From Bacteroidales bacterium (GTDB lineage: Bacteria; Bacteroidota; Bacteroidia; Bacteroidales; ML635J-15), in assembly GCA_028701945.1 (NCBI GenBank), contig JAQVPT010000019.1, forward strand, positions 1 through 22,163: a DNA stretch of 22,163 nucleotides, in the 5' to 3' direction. Position 1 is the stretch's first letter; the number at the start of each line of letters is the position of its first letter. Below are positions 16,882 to 22,163 of the stretch, one piece after another. The position numbers and the translations under genes were made by a program. A model generated the notes under the pieces. The model saw only the letters and a list, made by a program, of their open reading frames with translations. It made no database searches and was not told where the DNA came from.

Positions 16882-17598
16882 TTATTTTGATTTTAAAATT
16901 TGTCTGAATTGTTCAAGATCTTCTAAGAAAGTAATTTTAATATTCCCGATATTTCCTTCTATTATTTCTATTTTTTCATCGGGGTAAACTTTATGAACTA
17001 TGCTGCAATCGTCGGTTAGTTTAAACCTGTTTACTTTTTCTAATTGTTGATAAGCATTATAGATTATATTAAAATCGAATCCTTGAGGTGTTTGAGCTTT
17101 TAAAAGTTTAGTTCGGTCGGGGATGGAAGATAAATAATTATTTTCGTTGGTAATGTAAATTGTGTCAGTTGTTGGTATTGCAACAGAAACTGCATTATTT
17201 ACTTTAAGGGCTTCGATAACTTTGTCAATAATAATTGCTTTTGTGTTTGGTCGCACGGCATCTTGAATAAGGACTTTTATGTCTTTCTCATTACCCTCGT
17301 TTTGAAAAATTTCTTTAAGTCCAATAAACGATGACTCGCCTCTCGTTGCTCCACCTTCAATAATTGCAGTTATTTTATTAAACTTTGTGTTGTGTCCGAT
17401 TTGCATTGTTCTTTGAATGTGTTCAGGATTGCTTACTACAATAATTTTGTCGATAGCTGGATGGTTGTTGAAGTTCGATATGCAATAATCAAGAATGGTT
17501 TTTCCGTAAACATCAGCAAACTGTTTTGGCATGTTATCACCAAATCGATTACCTGATCCGCCAGATAATATAAGTGCATAAATTATGCTTTCTTTCAT
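16882..17598 (-). CDS. IspD/TarI-family cytidylyltransferase
   Basis: A 238-residue cytoplasmic enzyme that joins CMP from CTP to a sugar-alcohol phosphate. The N-terminal nucleotide loop SGGSGNRFGDNMPKQF (residues 12-27) carries Arg18 and Lys25, matching the catalytic Arg and Lys of E. coli IspD. Further landmarks are QDAVRP, AQTPQGF, TDDCSIV and GNIKITFLEDL, with the lysine of NIKIT binding substrate. IspD makes CDP-methylerythritol in the MEP isoprenoid pathway. The TPQGF and TDDCSIV wording and the longer middle section are nearer to TarI-type ribitol-phosphate enzymes, so a surface-polysaccharide role is a real alternative. No ispF or partner reductase is nearby to decide. It begins 13 bases after the gcvH terminator and has no clear terminator of its own. 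Confidence 0.85.
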   Translation of the reverse strand: MKESIIYALILSGGSGNRFGDNMPKQFADVYGKTILDYCISNFNNHPAIDKIIVVSNPEHIQRTMQIGHNTKFNKITAIIEGGATRGESSFIGLKEIFQNEGNEKDIKVLIQDAVRPNTKAIIIDKVIEALKVNNAVSVAIPTTDTIYITNENNYLSSIPDRTKLLKAQTPQGFDFNIIYNAYQQLEKVNRFKLTDDCSIVHKVYPDEKIEIIEGNIGNIKITFLEDLEQFRQILKSK

Positions 17599-17610
17599 AA
17601 AAGTATGAGT

Positions 17611-17643
17611 TAAGAAAAAGAAAGCTCCGATTAAAGAGCTTTC
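17611..17643 (-). terminator. Intrinsic terminator after gcvH
   Basis: A perfect 8-bp stem, GAAAGCTC at 17620-17627 and GAGCTTTC at 17636-17643, has an 8-base loop. On the - strand it is followed by TTTTTCTT. It lies 20 bases after the gcvH stop and just before the cytidylyltransferase start, so expression of that gene needs read-through or its own promoter. Confidence 0.85.
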
Positions 17644-17663
17644 AGGTATGTTTTAGTAAAGTA

Positions 17664-18044
17664 TTAGTCTTTTGCTATTTCTGCGTAAGCATTGTTATCC
17701 ATTAGATCATTAGCATCAGCAACATTGTCTAGTTTTATCTTGATTAGCCAACCCTCACCGTAGCAATCTTTGTTTACTAATGCAGGGTCATCAATTACTG
17801 CTTGATTAACTTCTATCACTTCTCCTGTAATAGGCATATAGGAGTCAGAAACAGTTTTAACCGCCTCAATGGTTCCATAAGATTCGCCTTTGTCAAGATT
17901 TTCACCTTCGGTTTCGATTTCGATAAAAACGATATCTCCAAGACTAGTTGTAGCAAATTCTGTAATTCCTACGTAAGCTTCATCACCTTCAACGCGTACC
18001 CACTCGTGTGATTGGGTGTACTTTAAATTTTTTGGAAAATTCAT
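17664..18044 (-). CDS. gcvH: Glycine cleavage system H protein
   Basis: GcvH is the lipoyl carrier that shuttles the aminomethyl group between the P, T and L proteins of the glycine cleavage system in the cytoplasm. The 126-residue length is standard. YTQSHEWVRVEGDEAYVGIT is the classic N-terminus, and Lys63 in GTIEAVKTVSD is the lipoylation site, followed by GEVIEVN and CYGEGWLIKIK. The ATG at 18044 gives the expected start. It lies 61 bases after the sprA stop, the sprA-gcvH order common in Bacteroidota, and is followed by its own terminator. The P and T genes are not in the window. Only the shared strand and proximity suggest co-transcription with sprA. Confidence 0.97.
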   Translation of the reverse strand: MNFPKNLKYTQSHEWVRVEGDEAYVGITEFATTSLGDIVFIEIETEGENLDKGESYGTIEAVKTVSDSYMPITGEVIEVNQAVIDDPALVNKDCYGEGWLIKIKLDNVADANDLMDNNAYAEIAKD

Positions 18045-18105
18045 TGTTTTATTGTTTTAAATTTTATTAGATTAATTAAATCACTCAAAGTAAATAATAA
18101 TTTTT

Positions 18106-21100
18106 CTAAGTTGCAAGAGTAAATCTCAAACTAAGTCCAAAATTTGTATTTGAAGTAGGATAAGTAACTCCGAGAGTTGGTGTATTTATAACTTGGTCGT
18201 AGAAAAGTCTTAGGTTAAATCTGTTGCTAAGTACATAGTCGGCAGATGTTTTAATTGTGTATATTATTTGTCCTGTAGTAGGTTGGTTAAATCCTTCTTC
18301 AAGTTTTCTAATTACAGTAAGACTGTTTCTGACAGAGAAGTCAAGTCGAATATTAAGGTCACTTTTGAAGTTTCGTTGGCGTCCTTTTGTTTTAATTGTA
18401 TCTCAACATCTTTAAAACGATATCCTGTACCAACTATAAATTCATCATTTTTGAACTCTGTGAGCTGGTTGTTATTAAAACTCATATTTAGGTTTCGGTT
18501 CTTTTTAACTTCGAGTTTTACGATAAAACTGTTTATCATTGTTACGTCTATCGAAATTAGTGGCGAAAATTGTTCAGTAATACTTATGCCGTTTATCTGA
18601 TATTTAGAGTAGTAGTTGTCAAGCTCATCTCGTATTATGTTAAAACCGTCAACGTCTCGATACTCATTTGAAAGTCGTGTATTATATGATCCAATATTAA
18701 AAGTAGATCTGTACACGTGGTTAAGATTTACTGACCGGAATATTTTTGCCAGTGCTGGGATTTTCGCAAGTCCATCATAAGTTATTCGCCAATTTGGCAA
18801 TGCGCTTAGAATGGATGGGAAAGTTTCTAGGCTCACTTTATCAGCTGATTTGTTGGTGTAGGCAGCTAAGAATGCTGGTATCAGTACGTCTTGAGCTGTT
18901 TTGCCGAAGCCTAAAGGAAATCCGTAAGTGTCAACATCATTAGGGTTGTAATTATCACGCTGCGAGGCAAGACGAGATGCGACTATCAGTCGGTTGTCGT
19001 CAAATGCCTGAAAAGTTGCAGATGCATAATCGCCATCACCTTTCATCGATTCAAAAGCTGTTCCCCACGATATTATGGACATTGAGAAACTACCGTTTGT
19101 TGTAGGGTTCATTCGCATAAACCTGTCATCTCGATAAGTAGAATCATACCCGTAACGGTAATATAAATTTTGATTTTCGCTAAAAGTATGTGTGAGATTA
19201 AGATCAATACGTAAGTCTCTAATTGGTTCAAGCGAAGCTCTAACATTCCAACTGCGATTATGGGTTTGCATAAATTGTTGGATGTTAGTTGTATCACGTG
19301 TAATAACGTTATTGTTGGTTGCCCATGAGCCAAAATCATCTTCCTGCCAACCCATTACAAATGGTAGCGTTGGTGTTCTTATTGTGGGTTGTGATCCAAA
19401 CATACTAGCATCTGGACTATAATTTGACATACCTAAAATATAAGTTGAAGGCATATAACCAGGTAGCATTGTTCCGTTGGTTTCGGTTAGTCCAATAGAG
19501 ACATTTTTAACACTCATAAGTACAACCAATGTGTTGTCGAATATTATTTTTGCGATAGATTCGCTCTTTTCGCGTTTTCCGGTTACTAAAAAACTTACAT
19601 CTTCGGCATCTTCTTCTGGAATAAAAGAGGCTCTGTTATTATCAATAATCTTTGTTTCTCCTTTTATTTCTTTACCATCGGCAGTTTTGGCAGTTATTAT
19701 TACGTCTTCGGTTTTTAATTTATGCGAAATTTTCTTCTCTTTTTCCTTTTTTAGTTTACCCACAATTTGTTCATAGGTAACCGTTTCAATTTCTTTTTTA
19801 GGTGCTCGTCTTGCTCGCCTTCCTCTATATTTTTTATTGATATCATCAAGGTATTTAACTTTGTTATAAAGACTTAATAAGTTAAATTGTGTATTGAGTG
19901 ACATTGAATTGCCGTTTTGCAGAGTGTTACCAATTTTGATACTGGTGTCTGCAAGTTGCGGTGCTGCAGTCCAATCATAAGTTCCAGAGTATCTTGCATT
20001 AGCAGTAACCCAGTTTAAAATAGGTATTTTATTAATTGGTATGTTGTAGGTTACATCCCACTGATGATGATATTGTGTATTACGTCCAAACTTACGCAGA
20101 TTGTCAAAAATAGTATCTCTTTTTATTTCATACAAAGGGTCTTCTTTAGAAATTCTGCCTTGTGGTTCGTCAATTCGTGCGTTGTTGGTTGCCGAGAAAT
20201 TAAATTTTAGATTTTTTGAGAGATTATATTTGAGATCGTATTGTCTTATCCATGTAAAATCTTTATTAACACTAATTGGAAGTGGTAATGAAGAGTTGTA
20301 TATATTTCGTAACTGTGTTTCTCCGTAATTTCTGTTTATGTTTGTTCTAAAGGATAATTGCGAAGGAAGGTAGTAGAAATTAAAATCTTTAATAATTCTA
20401 TAAGCTTTTTTATTAAACAGCTTAACGTTTTTAAATGGTTCGACTATTTTTGGAGTTGCATTATAATTATAAAATAAAGCTCCTGTGTAGGCTTTATATG
20501 TTTTGAAAACTGTATTCACATTGCGTTCATATACTTCGTTATAACCATAACTTAAGGACCAGTTTGCAAGGTCATATACTTGTGGTTTGCCGTCAGTTTT
20601 ATTTACTTTAACATTAGTGAAGTTAAGGCTTTTGCGTTGATTGTAATTTTGTGCAATATGTCGTAAACTGTCTTTGTATTCTTGTGAAAGTGTAGGGTCG
20701 CTTAGGGCTACTTTAAATGGGATATCGGGATCTAGAGGGTTATACTCAGGATTTGCGACATTTTGGGAATATCCTACATACATAGGTATTCTAACATTTA
20801 ATCTTTCTGGGAAGAATTTACCAAGTTCTAAACTAGATGATATGTCCACACGGTTGATTTCTTCCTTTTGACGCTCGCTAATTGTTGAATTAATTGCACC
20901 AAAACCAGGTTTGCTTGTTGCACCAGCAACTGTAACCGATCCAAAATCAGCAAGTTTTGCTGTAATACGTGCATTTGCTGCCCATCCGCCTTTTTCATCA
21001 AAATTAGTAAGTCTTAGTTCATTTACCCAAACTTCTGCACATTTTGATAATCCGTCATCGTCATCTGTTGGCGTTATCTTTTTGGGATTACGAACACCTA

Positions 21101-22163
21101 TCATTATTGTTTGTACATTCGACAAGTTGGGATTACCCATCACACTAACTTTTCTTTCACCATCCACCATAGAGTAGAGTCTAGTTAGGCTAACATTTGG
21201 ATCTCCTGTTCGCATTAAGTCGTTTCGATTTTGTTTTACAAGTTGTAATAACTCGAACTCTAAATTTAAATCGTTTTCTTCTGGCCATACTAGATATCGG
21301 TCAGGAGATCTTTCATCAAGTGTTCCGTCATAATATCCAGCTGGTGTTACTTTTAGTGGTATCTCATATTCATAATAATTGTTCTTATAATCTGTCCCAA
21401 GCCGCACAAATACGCTTATGTCTCCGTCACGCAGAGCTGCTTCGCCAGGCACCTCTTCGGCATGAATAAACATTTTTAATCGCAGATATTTTCTAACATC
21501 TAGATTTACATTTTTATAAACTGCTCTTGCATCACCATCTTGTAATCCACAAATTTTTAAAGATAACGATTGCTCATTGAGTTGTCTCATTTGTGGGTTC
21601 ATAGGGTCTATCTGACGATTAATATCTGGAGGTAAAATATAGTTTACAGGAGTTTTCGATGAGTTTTCTTCAATATTAACTGCACTTACGTCGAATGGTG
21701 TTTCTGAAAGCTCGTCAACAATATATTCGCCAGGTTGCATAAATGAACCATTATATTTACGCCATTCTCCCCTTACAAGACTTAAGGTTGCAAATCGTAG
21801 GATTGTTTGTTCCGAAAAACTATGCATAAACATACGCATAAATCTTATAGACTTAAAATCTGTGATGCTACCTATGCGTTTATCGTAGTCATAAACTGGA
21901 ATTTTAAATTGATACCAAGTTACTTTTGAAGTTTCGTCGTTTTCAAATTTTGTTGGTGTTTCAACTTTATCGGTGATGTAGTTTTGTCCTATAACAAGAT
22001 CCTCTTTACGAATTGAAACTCGATATTGAAAATAATTTTCGCTTTCGCTGAGCGTATTATCTTTATTTATATCTTCGACGTTTGGTGTTGTTGGTCCGCT
22101 TGTAGAATACGATTCGGTCGCATATTCTGCTGGTGGTGAATTAGATTCCATTCCGTTAAAAGA
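18106..22163 (-). CDS. sprA: T9SS outer-membrane translocon protein SprA/Sov, C-terminal part, with one frameshift near its end
   Basis: SprA (Sov) is the giant outer-membrane barrel through which T9SS substrates leave the cell. The frame is open to the window edge (SFNG precedes the first ATG at 22151), so only the last 1352 or so of roughly 2400 residues are here. Recognisable family stretches are VWVNELRLTNFDEKGGWAAN, ARITAKLADFGSV and FFPERLNVRIPMYVGYSQ, then a long barrel. The continuous frame stops at 18312, but the family tail continues in another frame: KGRQRNFKSDLNIRLDFSVR, TVIRKLEEGFNQPTTGQ, FNLRLFYDQVINTP and a final LSLRFTLAT ending at TAG 18106-18108. Adding one A to the AAAACAAAA run (18385-18393) joins the two. 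The region after that is intact, which suggests a sequencing error or a very recent mutation. Confidence 0.92.

Overview
The window is AT-rich DNA from a member of the Bacteroidota, probably class Bacteroidia. The evidence is the DUF4271-hemD-rnpA neighbourhood, a type IX secretion (T9SS) SprA gene next to gcvH, a secreted protein with a T9SS type A sorting domain, a DUF5686 outer-membrane protein, and several TAnnTTTG-type -7 promoter boxes. I cannot assign a genus from sequence alone.

Layout. Positions 1-4331 (+ strand) hold a tightly packed housekeeping run: the end of a DUF4271 membrane protein, hemD (heme synthesis), rnpA (RNase P protein), an S41/CtpA-type periplasmic protease and trpS. 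It ends in a clear hairpin terminator at 4352-4385. Everything after that reads from the - strand, so the two blocks converge there. In transcription order the - strand block is sprA (N-terminus outside the window), gcvH with its own terminator, an IspD/TarI-family cytidylyltransferase, a DUF5686 outer-membrane protein, a 1138-residue T9SS-secreted repeat protein with terminator, a barrel-like lipoprotein, a small lipocalin-like lipoprotein with terminator, mqnC (futalosine menaquinone pathway), a solitary N6-adenine DNA methyltransferase with a built-in helix-turn-helix, and a tRNA-Gln(CUG).

Functional links. SprA is the outer-membrane channel of the T9SS, and the large protein at 10057-13473 carries the C-terminal signal that such a channel exports. 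The two lipoprotein genes at 8188 and 8702 share an ungapped 72-bp upstream module and are probably co-regulated. The rest is core metabolism and envelope biology. I see no integrase, intact insertion sequence, CRISPR array or obvious defence island beyond the lone methyltransferase.

Points to look at first. Both mqnC and sprA carry a single-base deletion at a short homopolymer, each repaired by adding one base; this looks more like sequencing error than decay, but it changes the annotation. The tRNA-Gln has two adjacent U-U mismatches in the T stem. The intergenic stretches at 13474-14049 and 16525-16881 hold short reading-frame fragments that may be gene relics. I found no convincing novel multi-gene system; the methyltransferase and the duplicated regulatory module are the most unusual items.
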